From: Pictodentalium vernedei
Taxonomy: Eukaryota; Mollusca; Scaphopoda; Dentaliida; Dentaliidae
Reading direction: 5' to 3'
Length of the DNA stretch: 64,000 bases
Assembly (NCBI GenBank): GCA_031216915.1
Contig: CM062289.1
Location: forward strand, 17,958,520 to 18,022,519
Shown here: in pieces, positions 1-11,616 of the stretch
Numbering within the stretch: the first letter of the stretch is position 1
Layout: the number at the start of each line of letters is the position of its first letter
Program-made: the position numbers and the translations under genes
The notes under the pieces: model-generated
Database searches by the model: none
Told to the model about the DNA's origin: nothing
The model's input: only the letters and a program-made list of their open reading frames with translations

Positions 1-3000
1 TGTACCTACTGTTGATACAGTCCCTGAATTGGTTGTTATTCTCTGTACTTACCGATGATATGGTCCCTGAATTGGTTGTTATTCTCTGGACTTACTGATG
101 ATATGGTCCCTGAATTGGTTGTTATTCTCTGTACTTACTGATGATACGGTCCCTGAATTGGTTGTTATTCTCTGTACTTACTGATGATATGGTCCCTGAA
201 TTGGTTGTTATTCTCTATACTTACTGATGATATGGTCCCTGAATTGGTTGTTATTCTCTATACTTACTGATGATATGGTCCCTGAATTGGTTGTTTTTCT
301 TAATACTTACTGATGATATGGTCCCTGAATTGGTTGTTATTCTCTGTACTTACAGATGATACAGTCCCTGTATTGGTTGTTATTCTCTGTACTTACTGAT
401 GATATGGTCCCTGAATTGGTTGTTATTTTCTGTACTTACTGATGATATGGTCCCTGAATTGGTTGTTATTCTCTGTACTTACTGATGATACGGTCCCTGA
501 ATTGGTTGTTATTCTCTGTACTTACTGATGATATGGTCCCTGAATTGGTTGTTATTCTCTGTACTTACTGATGATACGGTCCCTGAATTGGTTGTTATTC
601 TCTGTACTTACTGATGATATGGTCCCTGAATTGGTTGTTATTCTCTATACTTACTGATGATATGGTCCCTGAATTGGTTGTTATGCTCTATGCTTACTGA
701 TGATATGGTCCCTGAATTGTTTGTTATTCTCTATACTTACTGATGATACGGTCCCTGTATTGGTTGTTATTCTCTATACTTACTGATGATACAGTCCCTG
801 AATTGGTTGTTATTCTCTATACTTACTGATGATACAGTCCCTGTATTGGTTGTTATTCTCTATACTTACTGATGATATAGTCCCTGAATTGGTTGTTATT
901 CTCTATACTTACTGATGATACAGTCCCTGTATTGGTTGTTATTCTCTATACTTACTGATGACATGGTCCCTGAATTGGTTGTTATTCTCTGTACCTACTG
1001 ATGATACAGTCCCTGAATTGGTTGTTATTCTCTGTACTTACTGATGATATGGTCCCTGAATTGGTTGTTATTCTCTGTACTTACTGATGATATGGTCCCT
1101 GAATTGGTTGTTATTCTCTGTACTTACTGATGATACGGTCCCTGAATTGGTTGTTATTCTCTGTACTTACTGATGATATGGTCCCTGAATTGGTTGTTAT
1201 TCTCTATACTTACTGATGATATGGTCCCTGAATTGGTTGTTATTCTCTATACTTACTGATGATATGGTCCCTGAATTGGTTATTTTCTGTACTTGCTGAT
1301 GATATGGTCCCTGAATTGGTTGTTATTCTCTATACTTACTGATGATATAGTCCCTGAATTGGTTGTTATTCTCTGTACTTACTGATTATATGGTCCCTGA
1401 ATTGGTTGTTATTCTCTGTACTTACTGATGATATGGTCCCTGAATTGGTTGTTATTCTCTGTACTTGCTGATGATATGGTCCCCTGAATTGGGTGTTATT
1501 CTCTGTACCCACTGATGATATGGTCCCTGTATTGGTTGTTATTCTCTATACTTACCGATGATATGGTCCCTGAATTGGCTGTTATTCTCTGTACTTACTG
1601 ATTATATGGTCCCTGAATTGGTTGTTATTCTCTATACTTACCGATGATACGGTCCCTGAATTGGTTGTTATTCTCTGTACCTACTGATGATATGGTCCCT
1701 GTATTGGTTGTTATTCTCTGTACTTACTGATGATATGGTCCCTGAATTGGTTGTTATTCTCTGTACTTACTGATGATATTCTCTGTACCTACTTATGATA
1801 TGGCCCCTGTATTGGTTGTTATTCTCTATACTTACTAATGATACAGTCCCTTTATTGGTTGTTATTCTCTATACTTACTGATGATGCAGTCCCTGAATTG
1901 GTTGTTATTCTCTGTACTTACTGATGATATGGTCCCTGAATTGGCTGTTATTCTCTCTACTTACTGATGATATGGTCCCTGAATTGGTTGTTATTCTCTG
2001 TACTTACTGATGATACGGTCCCTGAATTGGCTGTTATTCTCTGTACTTAATGATGATATGGTCCCTGTATTGGTTGTTATTCTCTGTACTTACTGGTGAT
2101 ATGGTCCCTGAATTGGTTGTTATTCTCTGTACTTGCTGATGATATGGTCCCTGAATTGGTTGTTATTCTGTATACTTACTGATGATGTAGTCCCTGAATT
2201 GGTTGTTATTCTTAATACTTACTGATGATATGGTCCCTGAATTGGTTGCTATTCTCTGTACTTACTGATGATACAGTCCCTGTATTGGTTGTTATTCTCT
2301 GTACCTACTGATGATATGGTCCCTGTATTGGTTGTTATTCTCTGTACTTACTGATGATATGGTCCCTGAATTGGTTGTTATTCTCTGTACTTACTGATGA
2401 TATGGTCCCTGAATTGGTTGTTATTCTCTATACTTACCGATGATGTGGTCCCTAAATTGGTTGTTATTCTGTGTACCTACTGATGATATGGTCCCTGTAT
2501 TGGTTGTTATTCTCTGTACTTACTGATGATATGGTCCCTGAATTGGCTGTTATTCTCTGTACTTACTGATAATATGGTCCCTGAATTGGTTGATATTCTC
2601 TGTACTTACTGATGATATGATCCCTGAATTGGTTGTTATTCTCTGTACCTACTGATGATATGGTCCCTGTATTGGTTGTTATTCTCTGTACTTACTGAAG
2701 ATACAGTCCCTGTATTGGTTGTTATTCTCTATACTTAATGATGATATGGTCCCTGTATTGGTTGTTATTTGCTATACTTACTGATGATATGGTCCCTGAA
2801 TGGGTTGTTATTCTCTGTACTTACTGATAATATGGTCCCTGTATTGGTTGTTATTCTCTATACTTACTGATGATACAGCCCTTTTATTGGTTGTTATTCT
2901 CTATACTTACTGATGATATGGTTCCCTGTATTGGTTGTTATTCTCTGTACTTACTGATGATACAGTCCCTGAATTGGTTGTTATTCTCTGTACTTACTGA

Positions 3001-6000
3001 TGATATGGTCCCTGTAATGTTTGTTATTCTCTATACTTACTGATGATATGGTCCCTGTATTGGTTGTTATTCTCTGTACTAACTGATGATATGGTACCTG
3101 AATTGGTTGTTATTCTCTATACTTACTGATGATATGGTCCCTCTATTGTTTGTTATTCTCTATACTTAATGATGATATGGTCCCTGTATTGGTTGTTATT
3201 CTCTATACTTACTGATGATACGGTCCCTGAATTGGTTGTTATTCTCTATACTTACTGATGATACAGTCCCTGTATTGGTTATTATTCTCTATACTTACTG
3301 ATGACATGGTCCCTGGATTGGTTGTTATTCTCTGTACCTACTGATGATACAGTCCCTGAATTGGTTGTTATTCTCTGTACTTACCGATGATATGGTCCCC
3401 TGAATTGGTTGTTATTCTCTGGACTTACTGATGATATGGTCCCAGAATTGGTTGTTATTCTCTGTACTTACTGATGATACGGTCCCTGAATTGGTTGTTA
3501 TTCTCTGTACTTACTGATGATATGGTCCCTGAATTGGTTGTTATTCTCTATACTTACTGATGATATGGTCCCTGAATTGGTTGTTATTCTCTATACTTAC
3601 TGATGATATGGTCCCTGAATTGGTTGTTATTCTTAATACTTACTGATGATATGGTCCCTGAATTGGTTGTTATTCTCTGTACTTACTGATGATACAGTCC
3701 CTGTATCGGTTGTTATTCTCTGTACTTACTGATGATATGGTCCCTGAATTGGTTATTTTCTGTACTTACTGATAATATGGTCCCTGAATTGGTTGATATT
3801 CTCTGTACTTACTGATGATACAGTCCCTGTATTGGTTGTTATTCTCTATACTTACTGATGATATGGTCCCTGAATTGGTTGTTATTCTCTGTACTTACTG
3901 ATGATACAGTCCCTGAATTGGTTGTTATTCTCTGTACTTACTGATGATATGGTCCCTGTATTGTTTGTTATTCTCTGTACTTACTGATGATATGGTCCCT
4001 GTATTGGTTGTTATTCTCTGTACTAACTGATGATATGGTACCTGAATTGGTTGTTATTCTCTATACTTACTGATGATATGGTCCCTGTATTGTTTGTTAT
4101 TCTCTATACTTAATGATGATATGGTCCCTGTATTGGTTGTTTTTCTCTAAACTTACTGATGATACGGTCCCTGAATTGGTTGTTATTCTCTATACTTACT
4201 GATGATACAGTCCCTGTATTGGTTATTATTCTCTATACTTACTGATGACATGGTCCCTGGATTGGTTGTTATTCTCTGTACCTACTGATGATACAGTCCC
4301 TGAATTGGGTGTTATTCTCTGTACTTACCGATGATATGGTCCCTGAATTGGTTGTTATTCTCTGGACTTACTGATGATATGGTCCCAGAATTGGTTGTTA
4401 TTCTCTGTACTTACTGATGATACGGTCCCTGAATTGGTTGTTATTCTCTGTACTTACTGATGATATGGTCCCTGAATTGGTTGTTATTCTCTATACTTAC
4501 TGATGATATGGTCCCTGAATTGGTTGTTATTCTCTATACTTACTGATGATATGGTCCCTGAATTGGTTGTTATTCTTAATACTTACTGATGATATGGTCC
4601 CTGAATTGGTTGTTATTCTCTGTACTTACTGATGATACAGTCCCTGTATTGGTTGTTATTCTCTGTACTTACTGATGATATGGTCCCTGAATTGGTTATT
4701 TTCTGTACTTACTGATGATATGGTCCCTGAATTGGTTGTTATTCTCTGTACTTACTGATGATATGGTCCCTGAATTGGTTGTTATTCTCTGTACTTACTG
4801 ATGATATGGTCCCTGAATTGGTTGTTATTCTCTGTACTTACTGATGATGTGGTCCCTGAATTGGTTGTTATTCTCTGTACTTACTGATGATATGGTCCCT
4901 GAATTGGTTGTTATTCTCTATACTTACTGATGATATGGTCCCTGAATTGGTTGTTATGCTCTATGCTTACTGATGATATGGTCCCTGAATTGTTTGTTAT
5001 TCTCTATACTTACTGATGATACAGTCCCTGTATTGGTTGTTATTCTCTATACTTACTGATGATACAGTCCCTGAATTGGTTGTTATTCTCTATACTTACT
5101 GATGATACAGTCCCTGTATTGGTTGTTATTCTCTATACTTACTGATGATACGGTCCCTGAATTGGTTGTTATTCTCTATACTTACTGATGATACAGTCCC
5201 TGTATTGGTTGTTATTCTCTATACTTACTGATGACATGGTCCCTGAATTGGTTGTTATTCTCTGTACCTACTGATGATACAGTCCCTGAATTGGTTGTTA
5301 TTCTCTGTACTTACCGATGATATGGTCCCTGAATTGGTTGTTATTCTCTGTACTTACTGATGATATGGTCCCTGAATTGGTTGTTATTCTCTGCACTTAC
5401 TGATGATACGGTCCCTGAATTGGTTGTTATTCTCTGTACTTACTGATGATATGGTCCCTGAATTGGTTGTTATTATCTATACTTACTGATGATATGGTCC
5501 CTGAATTGGTTGTTATTCTCTATACTTACTGATGATATGGTCCCTGAATTGGTTGTTATTCTCTGTACTTGCTCATGATATGGTCCCTGAATTGGTTGTT
5601 ATTTTCTATACTTACTGATGACATAGTCCCTGAATTGGTTGTTATTCTCTGTACTTACTGATTATATGGTCCCTGAATTGGTTGTTATTCTCTGTACTTA
5701 CTGATGATATGGTCCCTGAATTGGTTGTTATTCTCTGTACTTACTGATGCTATGGTCGCTGAATTGGTTGTTATTCTCTGTACCCACTGATGATATGGTC
5801 CCTGTATTGGTTGTTATTCTCTATACTTACCGATGATATGGTCCCTGAATTGGTTGTTATTCTCTGTACTTACTGATTATATGGTCCCTGAATTGGTTGT
5901 TATTCTCTATACTTACCGATGATACAGTCCCTGAATTGGTTGTTATTCTCTGTACCTACTGATGATATGGTCCCTGTATTGGTTGTTATTCTCTGTACTT

Positions 6001-7040
6001 ACTGATGATATAGTCACTGAATTGGTTGTTATTCTCTATACTTACTGATGATATAGTCCCTGAATTGGTTGTTATTCTCTATACTTACTGATGATATGGT
6101 CCCTGAATTGGCTGTTATTCTCTCTACTTACTGATGATATGGTCCCTGAATTGGCTGTTATTCTTAATACTTACCGATGATATGGTCCCTAAATTGGTTG
6201 TTATTCTCTATACTTACTGATGATATGGTCCCTGAATTGGTTGTTATTCTCTTTACTTACTGATGATATAGTCCCTGAATTGGTTGTTATTCTCTGTACT
6301 TACTGATGATATGGTCCCTGAATTGGTTGATATTCTCTGTACCTACTGATGATATGGTCCCTGAATTGGTTGTTATTCTCTATACTTACTGATGATATGG
6401 TCCCTGAAATGGATGTTATTCTCTATACTTACTGATTATACGGTCCCTGAATTGGTTGTTATTCTCTGTACTTACTGATGATATGGTCCCTGAATTGGTT
6501 GATATTCTCTGTACCTACTGATGATATGGTCCCTGAATTGGTTGATATTCTCTGTACCTACTGATGATACGGTCCCTGTATTGGTTGTTATTCGCTATAC
6601 TTACTGATGATATGGTCCCTGAATTGGTTGTTATTCTCTATGCTTACTGATGATACGGTCCCTGAATTGGTTGTTATTCTCTGTACTTACTGATGATATG
6701 GTCCCTGAATTGGTTGTTATTCTGTGTACTTACTGATGATACGGTCCCTGAATTGGTTGTTATTCTCTGTACCTACTGATGATATGGTCCCTGAATTGGT
6801 TGATATTCTCTGTACCTACTGATGATATGGTCCCTGTATTGGTTGTTATTCGCTATACTTACTGATGATATGGTCCCTGAATTGGTTGTTATTCTCTATA
6901 CTTACTGATGATACGGTCCCTGAATTGGTTGTTATTCGCTATACTTACTGATGATATGGTCCCTGAATTGGTTGATATTCTCTGTACTTACTGATGATAT
7001 GGTCCCTGAATTGGTTGTTATTCTTGATACTTACTGATGA
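1..7040. repeat. 43-bp satellite array, about 163 copies, open at the left edge
   Basis: The unit is 43 bp, with invariant pieces such as gtccctgaattggttgttat and ttactgatgatatgg. Monomers differ mainly at a few positions: a/g in ctatac versus ctgtac, tatgg/tacgg/tacag, and gaattgg/gtattgg. Blocks of variants recur. The marker monomer beginning gtacctactgatgatac lies at 2, 991, 3334, 4278 and 5264, giving spacings of 989, 944 and 986 bp, which are 22-23 monomers. A truncated monomer near 1770 marks a deletion or recombination junction. The array ends abruptly at about 7040 in AT-rich sequence. No frame stays open, so it is not coding. It could be pericentromeric, subtelomeric or a dispersed array; the window does not say. 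Confidence 0.97.
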
Positions 7041-7059
7041 TAGACATACATTTATTTTT

Positions 7060-7384
7060 AACCCTTTATCCAATGCACACAATATAAAATTTTATTTTAA
7101 TTTTTTTTTTAAATTTATTAAAAAAATTCAATAAAACCATATTTTGTGACCTCTTCATTGGATATTCCTGCCCAGAACAGGATTTTTCTCGCCACTGAAA
7201 TAAGTATAATTTGGGCACGTTTATTCAAATGTCTCCTGAGTAAATTGAATAGATTTTTTCACCAATTATTGATTGAGTCAAATTTAGATTAATTTTTCAT
7301 TAAATCTATTCATGGCTGCTTTGCAGCAGCCATGACTAGATTTGATAAAAAATATCTTGAAAATTCTCAGCGGTTAAGAATTAA
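7060..7384. mobile_element. Partial type-A1 MITE followed by a GGCTGCT-hairpin element (type P)
   Basis: Starts with TTAACCCTTTATCCAATG (the type-A1 end), which breaks off after about 90 bp. It continues into a type-P element whose core is catggctgctttgcagcagc and whose right end reads gcggttaagaattaa. Type P recurs at 34111-34355 and 56538-57138. Confidence 0.6.
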
Positions 7385-7560
7385 TAATTACTGTAACTTG
7401 CTACATGTAAGTAACAGATTAAATTGAAATTCGAAGCCACTTAAAATATTTAACCACTCATTGAAACTAATATTACAGTTAAATTGTGTAATAATTTTTT
7501 GTCCTGGCTGCTTTAGCAGCAATGAGACAGGCAAATTCTGACAGCCAAAGGCAGATGGTC
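7385..7560. other. Short AT-rich stretch without recognisable gene
   Basis: Contains a fragment resembling the type-P core (ctggctgctttagcagcaat, near 7504). Nothing else is supported. Confidence 0.4.
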
Positions 7561-7564
7561 ATCA

Positions 7565-8125
7565 GCAATAGCTTATAACTTTTGAACTGTTTAAGATATT
7601 TCTGTGAATCTTGACAGGGTTGTACCCTACCATGAACTGATATGTCGCAATCAAAACCATGTCACAAGGTTCAAGGTCAAGGTCTCTACGAAGAGATTTC
7701 ATGTCAAGGTTAAAGTTTCGGGTTTTTCAATCGGCTATAATAGTTAACCGTTGAAGGTATTTTTGTGAAACTTCATAGAGATGTACACCACCATGATCTG
7801 ATATGCGACAAAAGTTGTGCAACTAGGTTCAAGGTCAAGGTTGCTGTTAATAAAAATAGAAGTTCACTTCACAGTTTTAGTTTCTTGGTCAAGTTTTTCA
7901 ATCGGCTATTTTTAACAGTTGAAGGTAATTCTGTGAACTTTATGGGACAATTCAACATCATAAGGTGATATGTCACAATCTCAGCCATGATATTAGGTTC
8001 AAGGTCACTTACTAAAAATGGAATTTCAAGTCAAGGTTAAGTTTTGTGGTCAACTGGCTGTAACATTTGGAAGATAATTCTGAGAGACTTTATGGGGTTG
8101 TGCAACACCATGATGGGAGATGAAA
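7565..8125. repeat. Diverged tandem repeat, unit about 165-170 bp, 3-4 copies
   Basis: Successive units carry ggctataatagttaaccgtt-like sequence, then a gtgaa(a)ctt block, an aacaccatgat(c/g)tgatatg block and ttcaaggtcaaggt. Copies start near 7565, 7735, 7905 and 8045. No frame is conserved between units. Confidence 0.7.
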
Positions 8126-8127
8126 CT

Positions 8128-8296
8128 TTTGGTGGGGGAGGGGGGGGGGGGGGGCTGGGGCAGGGAGGGGGGGGGTGGGGGGTACAGTGGTGATTGCTGG
8201 CGAAATATTGTTTTTTTTTGTTTTAAAATGAGTTTTGAAGGATTTCAGGTGATTTAATGCCCAAGAATTTCTTTTTACCCCCCCCCCCCCCCCACC
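8128..8296. repeat. G-rich tract plus C-rich tract
   Basis: Around 8133-8181 the plus strand is nearly all G with several separated G-runs, giving strong G-quadruplex potential. About 100 bp later a 16-17 base C run follows (8278-8294). Homopolymers of this length are also where assembly errors are likely. Confidence 0.8.
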
Positions 8297-8660
8297 CCAC
8301 CCTCTTGCTGCAATGAGCCTGAGAAGCTCATTCCAATGAAAGGTCACATGATATGGTTTTGTTGAAATTTTTTTAAAAGCAATTTGTTTTTTATGTGTAC
8401 CCATACTATTTAATCCTGAGATATTAACCCTTTATCCTTCAAATTGAAAATTCCTCCAATCCCTTTGGCATTCGATAACTCAAAAAATATCAATCCGATT
8501 GTCATGTTACTTTATATATTTATTCAGGTTACTGATGTGCTGTGCTGGATATTTTTTTATGTAAATCTGATAATTTGATCTGGAGATATTAACCCTTTAT
8601 CCATCAAATTAGACACTCCTCCAATCCATTTCTATATGTACCCATACCTTGTATGATGTA
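8297..8660. mobile_element. Half of a type-A1 palindromic MITE with a duplicated end
   Basis: Carries the right arm tgagaagctcattccaatga followed by aaaggtcacatgatatggtt. The terminal motif ttaaccctttatcc then appears twice (near 8427 and 8590). The left arm has been lost or replaced by the C tract. Confidence 0.55.
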
Positions 8661-8878
8661 CATAATGTCAGCATCCGTGGTGGCCCTCCGTCATACAGCT
8701 TTCTACTAGTTGCGTGTATGGGTACACATCTGACGATTTCATCAGCCTATTTTTAACTGCTAGATTTGCATATTATGTGGGCAGATGTGGCCGAGTTGTT
8801 GGGTAAAGGATTAAGTAAGTAGAAGATCAACTTGTGCTGTAAAATACATCCTCCCATTTAATCATTCGTTTCTTATAG

Positions 8879-9021
8879 GTTCTCTCTGATGAAGCAAATG
8901 AGTGGCTACCCGTGTATAACAGAACATCATCAAAAGTCTATGAGACAGATACACCAGTGTCAGATTGGAGTTCCCCACAACCAGGATCTATGTCATCAAG
9001 GTCTTTCTCAACTCTATCCAG
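8879..9021 (+). CDS. Internal coding exon of an unrecognised protein (candidate)
   Basis: Preceded by a pyrimidine-rich acceptor ending ttcttatag and followed by AG|GTCATG, a usable but not ideal donor. The frame starting at 8879 is open for 47 codons plus 2 bases and begins VLSDEANEWLPVYNR, then becomes Ser/Thr/Pro-rich (VSDWSSPQPGSMSSR). Composition is unlike the AT-rich, stop-rich surroundings and fits a cytoplasmic, possibly phosphorylated, linker. I do not recognise the family. An alternative donor lies at 9000/9001 (CAAG|GTCTTT). It is probably part of a plus-strand gene whose other exons may be the candidates at 9134, 10103, 10852 and 13626 and the terminal exon at 25385. Confidence 0.55.
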
Positions 9022-9133
9022 GTCATGAATTTTTGTATCAAACATATATTTTATCAATGAAATCAAAGGAGGGTTGATATTATGCATATTTTACTAGAAG
9101 ATTATATTTTAAATGTTGTTATCTCATCTATAG

Positions 9134-9278
9134 GACTTTGTGTACAATTTCATCTGATAGTTACAGTGCGTGGAGTAGTACTCAAACGATTAGTCGACTA
9201 GTCGATGTTGACTCTGGGCAAACCAGTAGTCGACTCTCAATTGTGCAGTCGACTAGTCGGAGGAGTTCAAGCTTTTAG
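9134..9278 (+). CDS. Possible exon extended into transposon sequence, ending in TAG
   Basis: An acceptor (catctatag) precedes 9134. The exon starts in the phase left by the 8879-9021 exon (AG|G = Arg) and stays open for 47 more codons to TAG at 9276-9278, reading TLCTISSDSYSAWSST and then Ser/Arg-rich residues. Only the first ~30 bases lie outside repeats: from 9164 the sequence is the end of a TA-flanked MITE and from 9176 a second, nested MITE. If transcribed, most of this tail is transposon-derived. It may simply be chance openness. Confidence 0.28.
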
Positions 9279-9744
9279 GTAAATAGTATCCCTTCTGTGC
9301 CACTGTCAGACAGTTTGAACAGCAATATTGGGCCAATCAATGTATACATCTATTGCCATCTAATAGTAGTGACAGTAGTTTGTTTTAACTGGTACTAGTA
9401 GAGTGCTGAATTATTTTGGGCTATCAGGATATGTTATTAATTTGCCTTGTTGCAATTTATGGGAGAGTGCCTATAGGCACTCTCCCATAAATTGCAACAA
9501 GGCAAATTAAATAAGACTATATAATTTCACTCTTAGCATAATTAGAAGCATATTAACAGAATAATGTTCCAGTAAGTTGCTGTATATGAATGCTCAAGTG
9601 AAGCCAAATTTGGACCTTCAGCACTTTACTGGAACACCAACACTGTTATAAGGAGGCAGGTTATCACCAATGACTAGTCGAAGTTGTCTTGACTTTTGGG
9701 TATTGACTAGTCGACTTTGGAATTCACTAGTCGTTTGAGCACTA
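9176..9744. mobile_element. 569-bp hAT-like MITE nested in the type-D element
   Basis: Terminal inverted repeats are TAGTACTCAAACGATTAGT and, read from the other end, TAGTGCTCAAACGACTAGT. The flanks are gcgtggag (9168-9175) and aagtggag (9745-9752), a slightly decayed 8-bp target duplication matching 6 of 8 bases. Subterminal regions repeat gactagtcgactagtcg. It holds no transposase frame, so it is non-autonomous. Confidence 0.78.
9437..9510. repeat. Perfect 74-bp palindrome with TTAA ends (type C core)
   Basis: Arms read ttaatttgccttgttgcaat then ttatgggagagtgcc, mirrored exactly by ggcactctcccataa and attgcaacaaggcaaattaa. It sits inside the 569-bp MITE, so it is a third nesting level. The core gggagagtgcc corresponds to tggagagtgcc in the type-C elements at 16747 and 53051. 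Confidence 0.9.
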
Positions 9745-10102
9745 AAGTGGAGAGTTTATTATCAATAAATCACCCGCAGAGTGGAGATTCCACCCAAGCA
9801 ATAATTTCAAATTTGTTGCAAAGCATAACAGACACAGGCAAAGTTTCAACCAATGGACCTCCGGGTTAAACCCGGAGGTCCATTGGCTGAAACATTGCTT
9901 GTGTTTTTTGTCCACATGTACAGAATTTGAAAGTTATAGTTTGGGTGATAACTCCACTCTGTGGGTGGTTTAGTTATAATCCACTCTCCATGTACTGTAC
10001 ATGTATTATCATTCATGAAATAAGTGATTCTTCTAACAGTTTATCCAGAAAAATTTTTATACAAGGCAGAGTAAAAAAAAAAAGAAAGATCTTCTTTCTC
10101 AG

Positions 10103-10162
10103 ACACTGTGGCATGCTCAGAAAATGTGCGCCCCCAACATTGTTTTCATTTCTGACAGAAAG
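10103..10162 (+). CDS. Possible 60-bp internal exon
   Basis: A good pyrimidine tract and acceptor (cttctttctcag) and a good donor (AAAG|GTGGGT) enclose exactly 60 bases. Two frames are open: one reads TLWHAQKMCAPNIVFISDRK; the other, which would join in phase to the exon ending at 9021, reads HCGMLRKCAPPTLFSFLTER. The family is not recognised. Sixty open bases prove little, and support rests on the splice signals. Confidence 0.25.
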
Positions 10163-10534
10163 GTGGGTCAGCATTAAAATTCCGGACACCTAGGCCAGGG
10201 TTTGTAAGTGTTATTGAGCTGGAAAAATGTTTTTGTAGGGTTTTGCACAATTTTTTTTATAGATGGTCAGAGAGGCTTATATGATAAAATAACAACTAAA
10301 TAACGATTATTGACCAACAGAATGGGAGTATTTACATGCCCAGAAGAATATATTAGATATATATTTACTGCTAGTGACCAATGTATGACCTTTTTTCTCG
10401 ACTTGATTGGATCACACCAGTCTATGCTGCATCAGAGGACATCAAAAACAAGATATTTCACTGCAGTTATTTTTTATAATAAAAATCAAATCAGAAAACA
10501 AATACTAAACTCTTAAATTAAACATAGAATTTAA

Positions 10535-10592
10535 AAAAAAAGCATAGGGGGCTGGGGGTGGGGGGGGGGGGTGGGGGGGGGAGAAGGAGCCT
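10535..10592. repeat. G-rich tract with four or more G-runs
   Basis: Sequence aagcatagggggctgggggt is followed by G12 and G9 runs separated by single T residues. It has G-quadruplex potential on the plus strand. Confidence 0.8.
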
Positions 10593-10689
10593 TGAAAAGG
10601 AATCTCGACTCTCTGAGTATGAGATAAACCAGGAGTTTACAATGCATCATAAATTGTAATGTGACACTCAATATATATATAGAATAAAT

Positions 10690-10812
10690 ATATAGTGTTT
10701 TCAAGTAAAAAAATTATTCTACGTATAGGATTAAGAATTACACCTTCGAGCCTCTGACGAGTCGGTTTCAATCTTAATTCTACAAGTAGAATAAATTTTT
10801 TACTTGAAAACC
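10690..10812. repeat. Imperfect hairpin, arms about 40 bp
   Basis: Left arm tttcaagtaaaaaaattatt through ggattaagaatt is mirrored on the right by aatcttaattctac and tttttacttgaaaa, with a ~30-bp loop (accttcgagcctctgacgag). Probably a MITE. Confidence 0.65.
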
Positions 10813-10828
10813 GTATACGTTTATTTTG

Positions 10829-11282
10829 TTTATCCCATAAATCATTTACAGGGCAGTCGTGGCGAAATCATGCTGTTACTCACTACAAAACACAGTGAGG
10901 AGCACATTGGTCAAATTCGATCGACCAGCAAAATTGGCAAAAATAAGTAAGGCGCAGTAATACATTTCCGTCTAAAAATAGTTCCCCTATAAACTTGAGC
11001 TAAACTTGCAAAAATACTTTATTAAATGAACAGTGTGTGGTGTTTTCTACTAGCATTGTGTAATACTTAAAAAAAAGTTTCAAAGAAAACAACAACTGAA
11101 CTTTTAATTATACTTCACGAATGCGGTAGAGGCAACATGTCAACAAGTCCATCTCTACTACAGGAATAAATTCTTTTAGTGTTAAACCTACAGGGAAAAT
11201 TTATCACCCTACTAGGTGAATAATTCAAAAATTTATCCAAGGCTTTTATTGTTCAAATAAACAGCCATTTATGGGATAAATA
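10829..11282. mobile_element. Candidate ~450-bp element with tttatcccataaat ends
   Basis: gtttatcccataaatcattt at the left is answered by agccatttatgggataaata at the right. Only the outermost ~15 bases pair. No target duplication is clear. Confidence 0.35.
10852..10946 (+). CDS. Possible internal exon (31 codons plus 2 bases)
   Basis: Acceptor atcatttacag and donor AATAA|GTAAGG enclose an open frame beginning GSRGEIMLLLTTKHSEEH and ending in phase 2, which joins in frame to the candidate at 13626. A second frame is also open. Because the acceptor lies within the inverted end of the 10829-11282 candidate element, this could be transposon sequence rather than a host exon. Confidence 0.25.
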
Positions 11283-11616
11283 TACATTATCCCTAAAGAG
11301 GAACAATGTGCCATATGCATTGCAGATTGCACCTTGATTTGCTCAAGAGACAATATAAACCTTTAGATACCATCCTGCTATTTCTATAATTTCTTAAATA
11401 TTCCAATATTTTGGACTGTAACCAGAAAATACGAAATACAGTTAACGATACAGTCTTGTCCAATTTACACATGTGGAGAGAACACGATAAAACACGATCT
11501 AGTTGGTCAAATTTTTATCCTAAAAGTGCAAAATATTGAAGAGATTTCCAGGTAATAAAAAAGGAGTAATGAGGCAGCTTTTCAGTGACAAGAGAGGTGC
11601 CTGAGAACCCAGTATT
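11283..11616. other. No gene seen
   Basis: AT-rich, with stops in all frames and no palindrome or SINE match noticed. Confidence 0.4.

Larger units (their letters stand above)
9164..9997. mobile_element. Type-D TA-flanked MITE (Tc1/mariner-like ends), interrupted
   Basis: Ends are CAGTGCGTGGAG and the complement of CAGTACATGGAGAGTGGAT, flanked by TA on both sides (9162-9163 and 9998-9999). The core is a long palindrome, caatggacctccgggttaaa with its mirror (about 9838-9898). Compared with the intact 257-bp copy at 15670-15926, this copy carries a 569-bp insertion right after its left end. Confidence 0.8.

Noticed and set aside
1..7040. CRISPR-like repeat array
   Set aside because: Units are head-to-tail with no unique spacers, and the surrounding sequence is eukaryotic.
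8090..8404. Gly/Pro-rich small protein on the minus strand
   Set aside because: The residues come from the G and C homopolymers and a MITE arm.
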